64,000 nt of DNA from Zygaena filipendulae (Eukaryota > Arthropoda > Insecta > Lepidoptera > Zygaenidae): the NCBI GenBank assembly GCA_907165275.2, contig OU015649.1:1270001-1334000 (forward strand), written 5' to 3'. Shown here in pieces: positions 29,673 through 41,355 of the stretch. The translations under genes and the position numbers were made by a program. A model generated the notes under the pieces. The model saw nothing but the letters and a program-made list of their open reading frames with translations. It was not told the DNA's origin and did no database searches. Positions within the stretch are counted from its first letter, which is position 1, and the number at the start of each line of letters is the position of its first letter.

Positions 29673-29913
29673 CTGAATATTAATTGGTAGATAATATTTT
29701 GCACTCGCAGCGTTTGGAATTTTAGATAGATAACTAGACATAGACATATCTTTATTTGTTTTTTTTTTTAAATAATATTGTAAACCTTCATAAAAAATAT
29801 ATTTTTACAAAATGCGCGTTATGTGCAAGGGATGTTGCCGCCGAGTGAGCTCTCTGTACTATCTGAAGGTTGACTGGCAGAGAATGCCACTGTGGCATTA
29901 AGTTTAAGTTCGC

Positions 29914-29962
29914 CTTTTGTACCATGATGTGCATAAAGTTTAAATGAATAAATAAAATAAAT
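29914..29962 (+). mobile_element. Retroelement tail, second copy
   Basis: CGCCTTTTGTACCATGATGT, then AAGTTTAAATGAATAAATAA; the same tail as 989-1043. Confidence 0.65.
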
Positions 29963-29989
29963 GTTGCGGGTCGTAGTGAATAAGGGCTG

Positions 29990-30165
29990 TGCTCGACTAC
30001 GGCGCGGCGGCGAGTGTTTACTCGGCAAACTGCCGGGGAAGCCACCCCCTCTCATTCGCTCCTACCCTGGTCGCTGCCCACTTGTTGCTGCCCGTCTGCC
30101 TATCAAGTGGATTACACCACGCGACGTCGCACGTCGTCCGTATCAATACGATCACGGGTCATGGG
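29990..30165. other. GC-rich patch of unknown nature
   Basis: About 175 bp markedly richer in G+C than the flanks, with overlapping open frames on both strands but no recognisable protein. It lies between MITE ends and could be the interior of a degraded element or an unrecognised 5' exon. Confidence 0.3.
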
Positions 30166-30172
30166 GCCGTAT

Positions 30173-30364
30173 TTTTGAATCGCTCGAATTACTTTCGCTC
30201 ACGGAATCGCGAATTCACATGCGAATGCTCATACATTTTGAAAGCATTCACGCGTGAATCTTGTAAATCCGTGCTTAAAAATGCTTAAAAAATGTATGAG
30301 GATTCGCACGTGAATTCCGATTTCGTGTGCGAAAGTAATTCGAGCGATTCAAAAATAGGGCCCC
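30173..30364. mobile_element. Palindromic GGGGCCG MITE, copy 2
   Basis: The left arm GGGGCCGTATTTTTGAATCG and right arm CGATTCAAAAATAGGGCCCC are inverted. The arms continue through TTACTTTCGCTCACGGAAT. Central sequence is AT-rich with GTGAATC motifs. Confidence 0.85.
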
Positions 30365-30383
30365 TGGTGAGTAATGGATACGA

Positions 30384-30650
30384 GGGCCCTAATTCACTAT
30401 GACCATAACACGAGCCGCGCTAAGATAAGACGCCGCAAAAACTGTCTTTCCCTCGTAATCAAACAACTTTTACTGCAAAAAAAAAACATTTACGACGTTT
30501 CTTAATCTTATGGCATAAAGAATAATAATTTCTAATATCTTGGCATCTAGAACGTTTGGAAATGCGTTTTTGGGACGCGCGTTATGGGTAAGGAATGTTG
30601 TTGGTCATTTATTTATTTAAAAGTTACACCAACATAGTGAATAAGGGCCC
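30384..30650 (+). mobile_element. GGGCCC-ended MITE, copy 2
   Basis: Ends GGGCCCTAATTCACTATG and CATAGTGAATAAGGGCCC are inverted repeats. The 267-bp interior matches 23518-23740 in the opposite orientation (GGGACGCGCGTTATGGG, TAAGATAAGACGCCGC). Confidence 0.83.
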
Positions 30651-30792
30651 AGGATTTGAATCGCTCGAATTACTATTCGCACACGGAATTGCAAGATTCA
30701 CGCGTGAATGCTTAAAAAATGTATGAGGATCCGCACGTGAATTCGCGATTCCGTGCGTGAAAGTAATTCGAGCGATTCAAAAATCGACTCCC
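30645..30792. mobile_element. Palindromic MITE, copy 3, abutting copy 2 of the GGGCCC family
   Basis: TTTGAATCGCTCGAATTAC (left) and GTAATTCGAGCGATTCAAA (right) are inverted. Its left end overlaps the GGGCCC of the preceding element, so one hexanucleotide may serve both. Confidence 0.78.
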
Positions 30793-30905
30793 AGCAATGG
30801 TCAGGTGTCGCGGGTTCGATCCCGGCATCGGGGCGAACATTCGTGTGATAAACATTGGTGTTTGTTCTGCGTCTGGTTGTTTATACCTAAGTATGTATTT
30901 ACAAC
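30793..30905 (+). mobile_element. tRNA-derived SINE fragment, family 2
   Basis: GTGTCGCGGGTTCGATCCCG carries a B box. The following CATTCGTGTGATAAACATTG is SINE-like. The A-box side is cut off by the MITE. Confidence 0.6.
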
Positions 30906-30963
30906 AAAAAAGTAGATATATATTGCAAATTCAATCATAATATTAACAATGAAAGGCGAAAAA

Positions 30964-31213
30964 AATGCAAAGGAAAGAAAGAAAGAAAAAGAGTTTATTG
31001 GTCCCCATTTAAAAAAGTACAAAATAAGAGACATTAAAAAAAAAATTTACAAAATAAATATTGTGAGACATCAAAGGAGACAAAAGGGTGTGCTGTGTGG
31101 GGCCAATCGGTCCGTTGTCTTAGCATAAATGCTTTATGCTTCATTATGTCTGTGGACTGTGGGGCAGAACATAATGTAGCGCTGGTCTTCCGACAGGGCC
31201 GCAATAAAGTTGC
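30964..31213 (-). mobile_element. LINE 3' tail with CTTT microsatellite
   Basis: On the minus strand: GCGGCCCTGTCGGAAGACCA, then GCGCTACATTATG, GCATAAAGCATTTATGC, poly-T runs, AATAAACTC, ending in CTTT repeats. Same family as 36478-36665 and 52079-52321. Confidence 0.65.
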
Positions 31214-31806
31214 CTTGCAAAAGGAGTCGAATTAGAAATACATATTTGCAATAGGTATAAGTATTATCAGAGTCTGGTCTTACCCTGGTCTCTACTTAGT
31301 TTGGGACCAGGTGGCGGTGTATACTGTTCAAGCACTGTTCATAATCTATACCTATACATACATACATATAAATAAAAAAAATTAAAAGTAGTTAAATAAA
31401 AAAATATTTCATGCGTAACGGAACGTACTCATGAGAACTAACTAACGTGTCCAAACACGACTATCCATTCAGTTTTTAGGGAGTTCCATTGGCAATTCGA
31501 CTGTCGTATCATTGGTTAGGAAGTTTCAATTCCTACGTGCCGGCGCCATCATCAGATCAGGTCGATGGTGACCATAATATTGCATTGTCACTGAAGTTAA
31601 TACAGAGTAGATACATCGTGTAAAAATCAATTGCCATTCGCCACATATTGTATGGCATGAGTGTACAACGGAGCAACAACACTTGAGAAAGACTCGATCG
31701 ATTTGACTGATTAGGTACGTTTTGTATCATCATTAGCACAAAGTTTTTGCAAAATCCCCGGTAAAAGTTGCAAATTTGGATTGTATTTCTTTAAAATAAA
31801 AACTCA

Positions 31807-32143
31807 TCTATACTTATATTATAAAAGGCAAAAGTTTGTGATTTTGTGAGTTTGTGACGTTGTAGGGGGTAATCTCTGGATCTACTGAACCGATTTTGAA
31901 AAGTCTTTCACTAATAAGAAGCTACAGTGATCCTGAGTAACAAAGAGTACTTTTTATCCTGGAATTACCGCAGGAACTCCGGAGTTTGAGGTTGTAATCT
32001 ATGTACCTACTTGAACCGATTTTGAAAATTATTTGACGGTAATAGGAAGCTAAAGTGATCCTGAGTGACATAGGGTACTTTTTATCCCGGAATTCCCGCG
32101 GGAACTCCGAAATTAACGCGGTGAAACCACGGGGGTCAGCTAG
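31807..32143 (+). mobile_element. Helitron, GATCTACTGAACC subfamily, internally duplicated
   Basis: 5' end A/TCTATACTTATATTATAAAA, 3' end GTCAGCTAG/T. The block from AACCGATTTTGAAAA to GGAACTCCG occurs twice (about 31890-31985 and 32013-32110). Confidence 0.85.
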
Positions 32144-32145
32144 TA

Positions 32146-32295
32146 ATCAATAAATTTCCAAAACTACTTGACCTATGAAATTGAAATTTGAAAGGGAGGA
32201 AGAGACGTCAGTCAAGAAAGGATTTTCACCCCAGATTTGCCGAAGGAATCCTGATAAGTGACAATCGCGCGGGTGAATCCGCGGGGAACAGCTAG
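32146..32295 (+). mobile_element. Helitron, TTGACCTATGAA subfamily, immediately adjacent
   Basis: Body AAACTACTTGACCTATGAAA, 3' end GGTGAATCCGCGGGGAACAG then CTAG/T. It follows the previous copy head to tail. Confidence 0.7.
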
Positions 32296-32394
32296 TAACA
32301 AACAAAACAAGTGAATTCGACAAATAACAGTTTAGATATTACAGTACAGATTTGTATAACGTATATTATTAATTTATTATGCATCTATTGAATA

Positions 32395-32670
32395 GTGAGA
32401 GCTGACAGCCGGCCGATACCACACAGACTTGTTTACAAAATCGATTCAATCGACAGTGTGCTCGTGCGTTGACCCGAGTGACGTCGGGCCTCATCAGGGT
32501 CACCTCTCACCGCCGCGCGCCAATTCCCCGCAACTCTCGTCGCACTGTTTTTTTTTTTTATTTTTATTTTTACACAGTGCAAAATAGCTCCCCGGAGCGC
32601 GATTCGTCTCGATACACACTAATCGAGACTTAATCGAATCGAACCAATAAATCGTTTCGCGACCCCAACA
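32395..32670. other. GC-rich block, possible solo LTR or promoter
   Basis: CpG-rich 32400-32540 (contains GTGACGTCGGGCC), then a T-rich run, then AATAAATCGTTTCGCGACCCC and AACAGTGACC. An AATAAA shortly before GCGACCCCAAC resembles the end of a retroviral-type LTR plus primer-binding region. Alternatively it is a CpG-rich promoter; on the minus strand GCGGTGAGAGG resembles a donor. No target duplication found. Confidence 0.3.
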
Positions 32671-33137
32671 GTGACCTATGAATTTTTCCCTGTAAAACCA
32701 ACGTAGTGTGTTCCTAACAAAACTAGTTACGAAACCCTGGTTCCGAAGCGGTCCTTGTTAATTTACCTATATAAGTAAATGACATAAACCCCCTTAGCCG
32801 TGCAACAACAGACAAAAAATGCTTACAAACGTTCACTATTACCTACATAGTTATTGAAAACCACCTTTAACTTTCACTCCTTTGTTGCAACTTGCAATAC
32901 TGCAATTATATTTATTTTATGTGGTATATATCGACTACTTATTTATTTGTTTGTCTCTTATTATTGTTGTTTTGTATATATTTATATTGTGTATGTATAC
33001 GAAATGCACTGCGACCTCACAGCACCACCCACCCTTATACTAAGCTACTTATATTTTTAATTTCACTCTCACTCTTTTTTTGTTTTTTATCTTTCTAGTT
33101 AAGTAGGTACCTATATTATGTTACTAATATAAGGAAA

Positions 33138-33258
33138 GGTTGCCTGGAAGAAATTGCTTTTAAGCAATAAGGCCGCCCTTTGTTGCCTGTATTTTCCACC
33201 ATGTATTTTTTTTATATTTATGTTTTTGGCGACAATAAAGAATATTTGATTTGATTTT
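33138..33258 (+). mobile_element. LINE 3' tail
   Basis: GCCTGGAAGAAATTGC, GCAATAAGGCCGCCCTTTG, then CAATAAAGAATATTTGATTT. Plus-strand counterpart of 22300-22437. The coding part is absent. Confidence 0.7.
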
Positions 33259-33614
33259 ATTTGAATACTGCGGATATCATCAAAATATTAGTACTATTTA
33301 CCTACCATCACATTATTTTACATATTCCACTGTCGATTTCTTTTGAAATTAAAAAAAAAGAAATATAGGTAGGTACGCGTCGACTTGAGCGCCTCGGTTT
33401 TTTCGTCGGGCGGCGCTGAGTACTCCACTTCATTTCGACATTATGTACCAATACGAAACCTTTCAAACGTCAAATACCGAAATAATATTTTGAGCAATTT
33501 TGTATCGTAAAGATTATTACAAAGATGACAACTCTTAGAGGATAATGTTAGTTAGTTAACCTTGAACAATATTGTCAGAATCTACAGAAATCTAAAAACA
33601 AATTATGAGACATT

Positions 33615-33884
33615 TGGACGCAGATAAGCAATAATATGTTAACCCACAAAACAAAGTTATTGATTTAGAACGATTTATTGAGAGTTAGAGAACGTTTTTT
33701 AATTATGTGTTTACCTTATTACATTGTTTAAATATACTGTAACTAAATATTGAACATAAAAATGTTGAAACAAAATGATTTAAAACTTCAATTTTAAAAC
33801 ATTAAAATAATTATAATTTTAAAACTTCAATTTACTCAAAATTTCTCTAGTATGGGTTAACACACTATTGCTTATCTATGTCCA
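33615..33884. mobile_element. TIR element TGGACGCAGATAAGCAATA, copy 1
   Basis: The right end, reverse complemented, reads TGGACATAGATAAGCAATAG, so the ends pair over about 30 bp (through GTTAACCCA). The AT-rich interior contains tandem copies of TTTTAAAACTTCAATTT. Related: 49095-49400, 35395-35438, 58946-58971. Confidence 0.78.
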
Positions 33885-33899
33885 TTTTATAGGTTTTTT

Positions 33900-36470
33900 T
33901 TGGAGAAATATCGTAAAAAAAATATCGCGGGCTCGCCCCCCATCCCCCGTGAGGGCCTTAAAACAAAACAACGTTGATCGTTATCATTATGATATTATCT
34001 CGAATCCGTTGCGTACTTTAAACCGGTTGCGATTTGTTGGCAAGTTTATGCGGTTTTTGTTAAGGCACGTACACACTAACCTATTTGTGGGGTTATTATA
34101 AAAGTGTTTCACACAAAACGAAAAAACAACTTTAATAGTTACATTAAAAAAATTAATAACGACGATAAAAACTTAAAAATATCACTTAAATTATTGACAT
34201 TCCTGTACCTACTCGTGTTGGTAAAGAATGTTGTTATATTGTCGACAATTGCAAATTAATAAAAGTTGTTACGCTTTTTGCAAATTACCTAGCTTTGTAG
34301 GTTTCGTCCACCATTGGGGACTTGGCCTAAGAAATGCACCGATCTTTCAGGTACTGCCCTATCCAGTTCAGTCGTTAATTCTATTTTCCTGAACAAACAT
34401 GTTGAGCAAGATCCTTTACGTGGCACCTTCTCGTAAAAAAAAAAATCTAATGTGTCCGCACTCCGCAGCGATCCTCGGACTAGTTTACGGCACCTTAATA
34501 ATATATTCGGCAGTCGATATAAGTGTTTATTTCGTGGCCGTTTGAGTTCTAGAGACTCTTAAGTATGATTGTGTGGTTTGCATCGCTATTATACGGTCAT
34601 TGAATTTTGTTTCTTATATTTACAGAGATAAGAATATGTTTTTATTATTATTTACCGCCATCGGTATTTAAACGAGTGACGTTTTATCGATGCAAGATTG
34701 ACACGCTAATGGTTGGGACCGCAGAGAAGATAATATAGTATTAACTGTAGAGTAGAGAGGCAACGTAGGTGGAGTAGCCGCGCCCTGATTGCAAGAAAGT
34801 TAAAGCAAATGCACTAACTTCCCCTAAACTTCCTTTTCTAGCATCCCAAGCATATTTTCCACAATATTCCCGTAACTGTGAAGTTTGTAAACAATGACTA
34901 AGTAAAAACGTAACGAAATGGCGTTTACCTAATACATTTCGCTATGTTAATGAATATATTTGTAAGTGATGAATAGAGCTACAAAAATCTCACCCGGCGA
35001 CACTGGATTTCCTGCTAAAGTTGATGCCCCTTCTATCTTTCTGTGGTTGGAACTAACCGACCGACGCGACGTCTCGTATCTTCTCAAGTCTCTCAACGCG
35101 CCCATGTTGTTTACTACAAGGTAAAACTACACAAAAACAAGCACAAGGATCTGAGTTAACGCCCTCTTCGCGGTATGTGATTTTAGGAGTGGATCATGTT
35201 ATTCTTTAGAGAAACAATATTGTGGGAATATTAATATGCAAAGTTATGGGTTTATATTATAATTTGTGATTACAATATTGTTTTCTTTGTGAAAAACCAT
35301 TTTCGATTTCACTTTTAGATTGGATAAAATATCGGTGTTTTTGTTGGTCAGATTGATGCAGCGGTTGGTTAACTTGGCTACGATTTACTGAAAATTTCTC
35401 CAGTGTGGGTTAACACACCATTGCTTATCTATATCCAATTATTTATGTATTATTATTGTTTGTACCTAACTTATGAGCATTGGACGTTGTTTTCCCTATC
35501 AAAGCGTGGCGACCGACAAAGTCTAAAAGAAGTAACCCCATGATGTGATAACTATGTATTCAATATATGAGCAATGCAAAACATCGAAGTACTCAATACC
35601 ATTACAGTGGCTTATTATTCAGATAAATTGAATTTCATAGCTTGCGAATTTAAAATTACAATCATGACAATATTTAGAGTATTTTAAGTTATTTTACTTC
35701 ACAGGGAACCGTTACTTGTCGTGATAAAAGTTACGGCGTCTTACGTAAAAGAATAATCTCGAATTTTAAGTCTAGTTTAAACTTGATTCAAACTAGATTA
35801 AGACTGAAGCAAATAATATACTCAGCGTAGTAAATAAAGTTTAAAAAGCCGCCAGGTGCAAAAATTATTCAAAAATAACAATGTTAAACACTAAACATTA
35901 TAAAAAAATATATAAATAATAAGTGTTTACACACGGGTAAATCCGTTTTACGTCACAGTTACAAATATTAAAGCAAAATTTAAAATTAAATTATATTACT
36001 GCTTCACAAAAAAAAAATAATGGATCTTGGCAAATAAGTTTTTTTTCTTTGGTCGAGTCTAGCAACCTTGTGGCTTGTGATTCATGCGGTCTTCCACAGA
36101 AATGAAGGGTTGAATGTGGATAGGTTTACCCATGACGCACACGCCACCCCAGTTTACCTTCAATCGTGGCTGCCGAGCAAAAAACGATCAGGACAAGTGT
36201 AGACAAATCTCATCGTTATACACAAAGTAGCAAGGCACAAAATCATTACTCGTCGTCTATAATAATCGATTCAGAATAATATAATAGTGGGCAGTGGCAT
36301 TTTAATCGTTTACTAGTTACGCGAACGAGTTTACGATAGCATTTTTTTTTTATTTTAAACTCTATTTTTTATAAGGCGTTTAGAATCTAACGTTTTCAAT
36401 CACTGGAAAATAGGTAGGTTCAACTAATCGGTATGATTAATCCAAATTCATTTATTAGCAATTAGTTTTG
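33900..36470. other. No gene recognised; one solo MITE end
   Basis: Only 35395-35438 (GTGTGGGTTAACACACC, TTGCTTATCTATATCC), an isolated end of the 33615-33884 family, is recognisable. Confidence 0.5.
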
Positions 36471-36477
36471 GGTAAAG

Positions 36478-36665
36478 TTGCTATTTTGAAATGAAATGAA
36501 ATGAAATGAAATAAACTTTATTTGTTACGACAACCGTTAATATCTACAATAACAAAAACAAGCACCACCAGCGTGTCGCAACAAAAAGGCAACCAGCTCA
36601 GCATAAGTCGGGAACCGGGGGGCCCGACGCTGATCTTCCGCTGGTGCCGCGTGTGGCGTCACGGA
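36478..36665 (-). mobile_element. LINE 3' tail with ATTTC repeat
   Basis: On the minus strand: GCACCAGCGGAAGATCAGCG, CTTATGCTGAGCTGG, AACAAATAAAGTTTATTTC, ending in five ATTTC units. Confidence 0.7.
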
Positions 36666-36688
36666 TGTTCGTTGTAAATACATACTTA

Positions 36689-36907
36689 CTAGCTGTCCCC
36701 CGCGATTTCATCCGCGGTAATTTCGGAGATTGCGGGAAAAAAGTACTCTATGTCCTTCAGTTCCCGAGGGAATTCCGGGATAAAAACTATCCTATCTTTT
36801 AAGTTGGACCATATTATAAATGGTTGCAAAATTTTATCAAAATCCGTTCAGTAGTTTCGGAGTCCATCGCGGACAAACAACGTGACACGTGATTTATATA
36901 TATTAGA
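36689..36907 (-). mobile_element. Non-autonomous Helitron, CACGTG subfamily
   Basis: Ends A/TCTAATATATATAAATCACG and CAGCTAG/T on the minus strand. A 39682-39909-like arrangement (GAGATTGCGGGAAAAAAGTA) places them in one sub-lineage. Confidence 0.88.
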
Positions 36908-36909
36908 TG

Positions 36910-37086
36910 ATACATGATAACACATACATAATAATACATAATTTTCGTAGTAAATACGTACTTATGATACATAATAACACCCGGACTAAGAATAGACATG
37001 AATTATTCATCACATAAATGTTTGATCCGTGTGTTGAACCCGCGACAACTGGTGTACCAAGTCAGGTTCGCTAACCACTACACAAA
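36910..37086 (-). mobile_element. tRNA-derived SINE, family 2
   Basis: On the minus strand: TAGTGGTTAGCGAACCTGAC (A box), GTCGCGGGTTCAACACACGG (B box), then a TATGTATTATTATG-type tail. It inserted beside the Helitron. Confidence 0.7.
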
Positions 37087-37089
37087 TGG

Positions 37090-38700
37090 TGTTGTCGAAT
37101 TTGCTTTGTTGCATCCAACGCGTTTAAATACTCTATCCACGGACACAAGTTAATATAGCGCTCTCTCTGTCACGAAGACAAAACAGTCAGTGAGCGTAAA
37201 CTATTCTGAATGCCACGAATGCTGGTACGGGTACGCGTACTCTGTACATATCGCTGAACGAAGTCTATCTTTTCCCTATTGTTTGACCTAGTTTTATAAT
37301 ACCACGCTGTATTAAGATAGCTAATTAAATCGAAACTTTTGTGAATTTCAATGCAGACTTTAGAAGACAGTTTGTAAGGTCTAAACTTTAAAGTATCAAT
37401 GGATGAAATTTCCATGTAAGGTTAAAATAACACTATTAAAGAATCGTTAGTAAGGCCCCTGAGCTCTCAAAGCTCAAAGCTATTTTGCACTCGCGGCGCG
37501 GCGAGGCTATATCGGGCACCTTGTTTACACGCCTGGAGACATCTCCCGGGTCCGGCCGTAATCACCAACTAATTAGCTGGGAGTGTAATAGAGCTTTAAT
37601 TAAAACTACGTCAGTTATATTATTGCTCTATTTCTTTGCACCGAGACAGAAATTTTTCTAAGGAATGTTATGGGTTTATTACGTTATTTTTACAGCGTCA
37701 TGCCTCGAAGGAATAGTAAAATTTTCGAGAGAATCCTTTTAAATCGAACCGAGATTTTACCAACTCGATTAGTGAAACTGGGTTTGGTGAAACTTATTGA
37801 AAGTGTTTCGATTATACACCGTCAATCGAGCTTATACAGAAACATTGTATTGTGGTAACTTATCACTAATCATTCTGTAGAATAGATTCTAGGCGGCATA
37901 TTTTTATTAGGTATAGTTTTCAAAAAGTTAAATTAGTACCTTTTAGAAAAAAATCGTTTAGTCTTGGTATATTATCTAAATCTAAGAATTGATCAATGTA
38001 ATGGTCGGTGGAGTCCCAGTTTAGACAATAGTTTAAAATGATTTGATTTTTTTAATTGGCTGTGCCGCGCCTTAGTTTAGTTTGTTTTACAAAGAACCAT
38101 TGGATTTGGCCCAAACCCAAAAGATATCAAAGGTACATTGCGACGAATGTAACTTGTGTTTAATTTTTGTTTTTCCAAAAACAACGGAAACACCTTGGCG
38201 CTATCAAACCTACGAGCAACGTGTCTGCTAACAGAGGTCAACGAGCGGGTCAGGGATTAATAGCATCGCGTGCAAACATCGTGGACGTTGTGGCTGACTG
38301 TAGTCATCGTAATGACCACCGCGGTTTGTAGATTTAAGAAGATAATCTAAAGATAAGAATTAAAAAAGTTACACACATTAATACTTAAAAAAAATAGTTA
38401 TATCTTCTAATAGATACATGGAGTCACTTAATACTTTCTGTTTTATAAGTTTTAATTCATTGTACTGTTTGTGGTGCTCAATAAAGTGTTTTCCATTCAT
38501 TCATTTAAAAAGAAAACGATAGTACAATAGAATAAAATAGAGTAAATTACTAAATTGATTTGATGAAAATTCTGCATTATTACAACACGATATGATGTTT
38601 AAAAAATATTTGAAATCGTCAAAGGTGACCGTTTTTCATAAAAAAAATATTGTTTCACCTAATACAATTATTCAACAGAAAATATTATTGTATTTAAATA
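37090..38700. other. No gene recognised
   Basis: Short open frames only. A GC-rich patch at 37480-37560 (CTCGCGGCGCGGCGAGGC) has no open frame I can support. Confidence 0.5.
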
Positions 38701-38704
38701 AAAT

Positions 38705-38863
38705 ATTTCAAAAGACAGATCATCCGGATGTAGGACGTCACGACGTTTTCCTTCACCGAAATTTCCAGCTCATTGTTAGGATTTGAACATGCGCTTTGCG
38801 GCGTGCGATCCGGAAGTTGCTACTAAACTACTAAGCTATCATCGCTGCACAATCAACCTATGC
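38705..38863 (-). mobile_element. tRNA-derived SINE, family 3
   Basis: On the minus strand: GATGATAGCTTAGTAGTTTA (A box), CATGTTCAAATCCTAAC (B box), TTTCGGTGAAGGAAAACGTC, a phrase common in lepidopteran SINEs, then CATCCGGATG. Confidence 0.75.
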
Positions 38864-38871
38864 CTGCCTAC

Positions 38872-39118
38872 TAGTGGCGAAGGTACCATAGAAGCCGATT
38901 CCCACCGGCTTCCCTTCAGACGCAACATCTCTCTCCGTAATTGAGAACGTTGTCAGGGATACAGGGAATATGTCACGGATACTTTTTATACCGGAATTCC
39001 CGCGGGAACTCCGGAACTTATCGCAGGTGAAACCGCGGGGAACAGTTAATAGTTTAATAAGTTGAAATTAAAGTAGATTTCCGGCTTCCCTCTCTCAATA
39101 TTTCACCCTTCGCCACTG
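38872..39118. mobile_element. hAT-like element with perfect 8-bp duplication and nested Helitron
   Basis: Ends TAGTGGCGAAGG and (reverse complement) CAGTGGCGAAGG. CTGCCTAC lies on both sides (38864-38871, 39119-39126). The Helitron fragment 38944-39049 is inside, so the hAT insertion came first. No transposase. Confidence 0.83.
38944..39049 (+). mobile_element. Truncated Helitron inside the hAT element
   Basis: It starts mid-body at GAACGTTGTCAGGGATACAG and ends GGTGAAACCGCGGGGAACAG then TTAA/T. The TC end is missing. Confidence 0.7.
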
Positions 39119-39595
39119 CTGCCTACATTGTGTAGTTTTGCAATGAGGGTTATGTAAACCGAGTTTATAAAATTGTATAGCTTAAATGTAACAATAATAA
39201 TCGATAAATTTAATTAGGCGAGTACAATATTACGTACACAAGTGAAGGTACCAATCTCCATACAAATTGCAAAGGATTATTATGACGATGGCGCAGCATC
39301 AAACGACTTACAATAAGCTGGATCTTCCTACAACGCACCGACCAACAACCTCTACCTAATTGGTTACTGTAAACTTTTTCGTTAAGCTCTCTCTATTTTC
39401 CTCGATATTCCAAACATTTCATAACTGATTTATTATATTTCATGTCCAATTATGTACAAAAAAGAAATTGTTATTTATTAGATTTATAAACATCAAACAA
39501 TTTTCCGAATCATCTTGTATGTTATGATATTATGGCTTTTAAAGACTCAACTATACTCGTCAACTTGATTGTTTGGGGCTTACCTTGACAATACA

Positions 39596-39652
39596 AGGTG
39601 TAAGGTTAAAGAAGGGACATATTGAAGAAGGGTGTTCAGTATCAGATTCTCG
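39596..39652 (+). repeat. Solo end of the GGTGTAAGGTT MITE
   Basis: AGGTGTAAGGTTAAAGAAGG and ATATTGAAGAAGGGTGTTCA match the left arm of 47972-48369. Confidence 0.5.
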
Positions 39653-39681
39653 TCTCATATATCTAAACGAAACATGTTATA

Positions 39682-39909
39682 TCTAATATATATAAATCAC
39701 GTGTCACGTTGTTTGTCCGCGATGGACTCCGAAACTACTAAACGGATTTTGATAAAATTTTGTAACCATTCATAAAATGGTCCAACTTAAAAGATAGGAT
39801 AGTTTTTATCCCAGAATTCCCTCGGGAACTGAAGGACATAGAGTACTTTTTCCCGCAATCTCCGCGGGAACTCCGAAATTACCGCGGATGAAATCGCGGG
39901 GGACAGCTA
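39682..39909 (+). mobile_element. Non-autonomous Helitron, CACGTG subfamily
   Basis: 5' end A/TCTAATATATATAAATCACG; the 3' end GGGGGACAGCTATAA has lost the final G of CTAG. The body contains GAACTGAAGGACATAGAGTA. Confidence 0.85.
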
Positions 39910-39919
39910 TAATATGATA

Positions 39920-41340
39920 AAGAACAAAACATATGTATAATATTTAAGGCGCATGGAGTCGTGAAACGATCATTTTTGAGGCCCTAAAGCTCATAAATTA
40001 GCCTACTGACGATTCCAGAATTAACATATATTAAAGATTGATATATGAACTTCAATCTGAGCATTTAAATAAATTGTAGTCTACAAAATACTATTCAAAA
40101 AAAAACATTGAAATGAAGCTGTTTTCAACTTGAAATACGCTACTGCTTCTAAACTACAAGTGATAATTTCACGATTCTTTCAGGAAAAGATTGCTAACTT
40201 GTTTAACTTAAAACTGAGCATTTATCGTTCCAAAATAATACATAGTTTTGACGAAATGTTTTTTATACCACATTCACTACAAATGGTCACGAGCGGGTCC
40301 GTGCGCGGGCGACGGGAGTCAGTCTGGCGCTGGCATTCAAACGGGTAGGCTGTGCGTCGCGCTGTCGCAATCCGCTTGGTTACGCCAAATTAATTTTGTG
40401 AGCAAAATAAGGTAGCGACATCAAAAATGCCACGAAAAAAAAAGCTGCAAAAAGTTGGGCAACTGGACTTCACTGAATTTTAATTATTGGTTCATTGTAT
40501 TTTTTTGTAACAAAAGGCAATTTTATAAACACATTTTTGTTTTATTACTTTCTTTTACTAAATTAATCAATAAATTAATAAAAATAAAAATATACAGCTA
40601 CAGCATTTTAGATATCGGAAAATATACAGCAATTTTCTATCTGCATACAAATCGAAGAATGCTGTAAGTAGTAAAACCTGTTTCCTTGTAACTTTAGTGA
40701 AAATATTTTAATTGCAACTAACATTAAGGTGGGTCTAAAGGTCTAGTTTTCATACAAACTGCCGTAGCTATATTAAAGGCATTCCGCCTGTTTTTATTTA
40801 TTAGACTTCATTTAATAAAATACTACTACTTGTTACGATAACGCACAGCCCAAAATCTTTGCATATTATAGTGAAGAAATAACATAATTACAATCATTTC
40901 AAAATGAATTAAATTTCGGTCGAACCTTTGCTTGTGTGAGAGAACGAATACACTTATAAGTGTACGAAAATGGCGGCCCGGTCTATAAACAGCTGTAGTT
41001 AGGCTGTAGACTGACAAGTCCCCCGAATGCAGTAGTTTGTAGTGAATTCCAAAAGGATCACAAGGTGGCGCGGCGTTGTGCCGTGAGTTTTGACAATTTT
41101 GCCTACCAAGATAATTTAGAATTGTATTTGAAAATATACCTATTACTGATGTAGTAGGTACCTATTAGTAGCCGAAGCGAATACAAATAACTTGTGGAAA
41201 GTTGGAAAAGACGTTTTGGTTCTGCGTCACGTACGATGAGGTATAACGTAACTTACGGGTAAAAGTATTTTATATTTTTGTGTTGAATAAATTCTTGCTA
41301 TCTCTTTCTTGTTTTCACGATGAGTAAAAGAGAGAGACCA
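39920..41340. other. No gene recognised; GC-rich patch with initiator-like motif
   Basis: 40285-40385 is GC-rich. It contains GGAGTCAGTCTGG (insect initiator-like TCAGT) and then AACGGGTAGG, which could be read as a donor. No downstream exon was found. Confidence 0.35.
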
Positions 41341-41355
41341 TATTTTCGAAAGGTT

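Noticed and set aside
29960..30288. Two overlapping plus-strand genes of about 100 codons
   Set aside because: They cross the GC-rich patch into a palindromic MITE arm; no recognisable protein.
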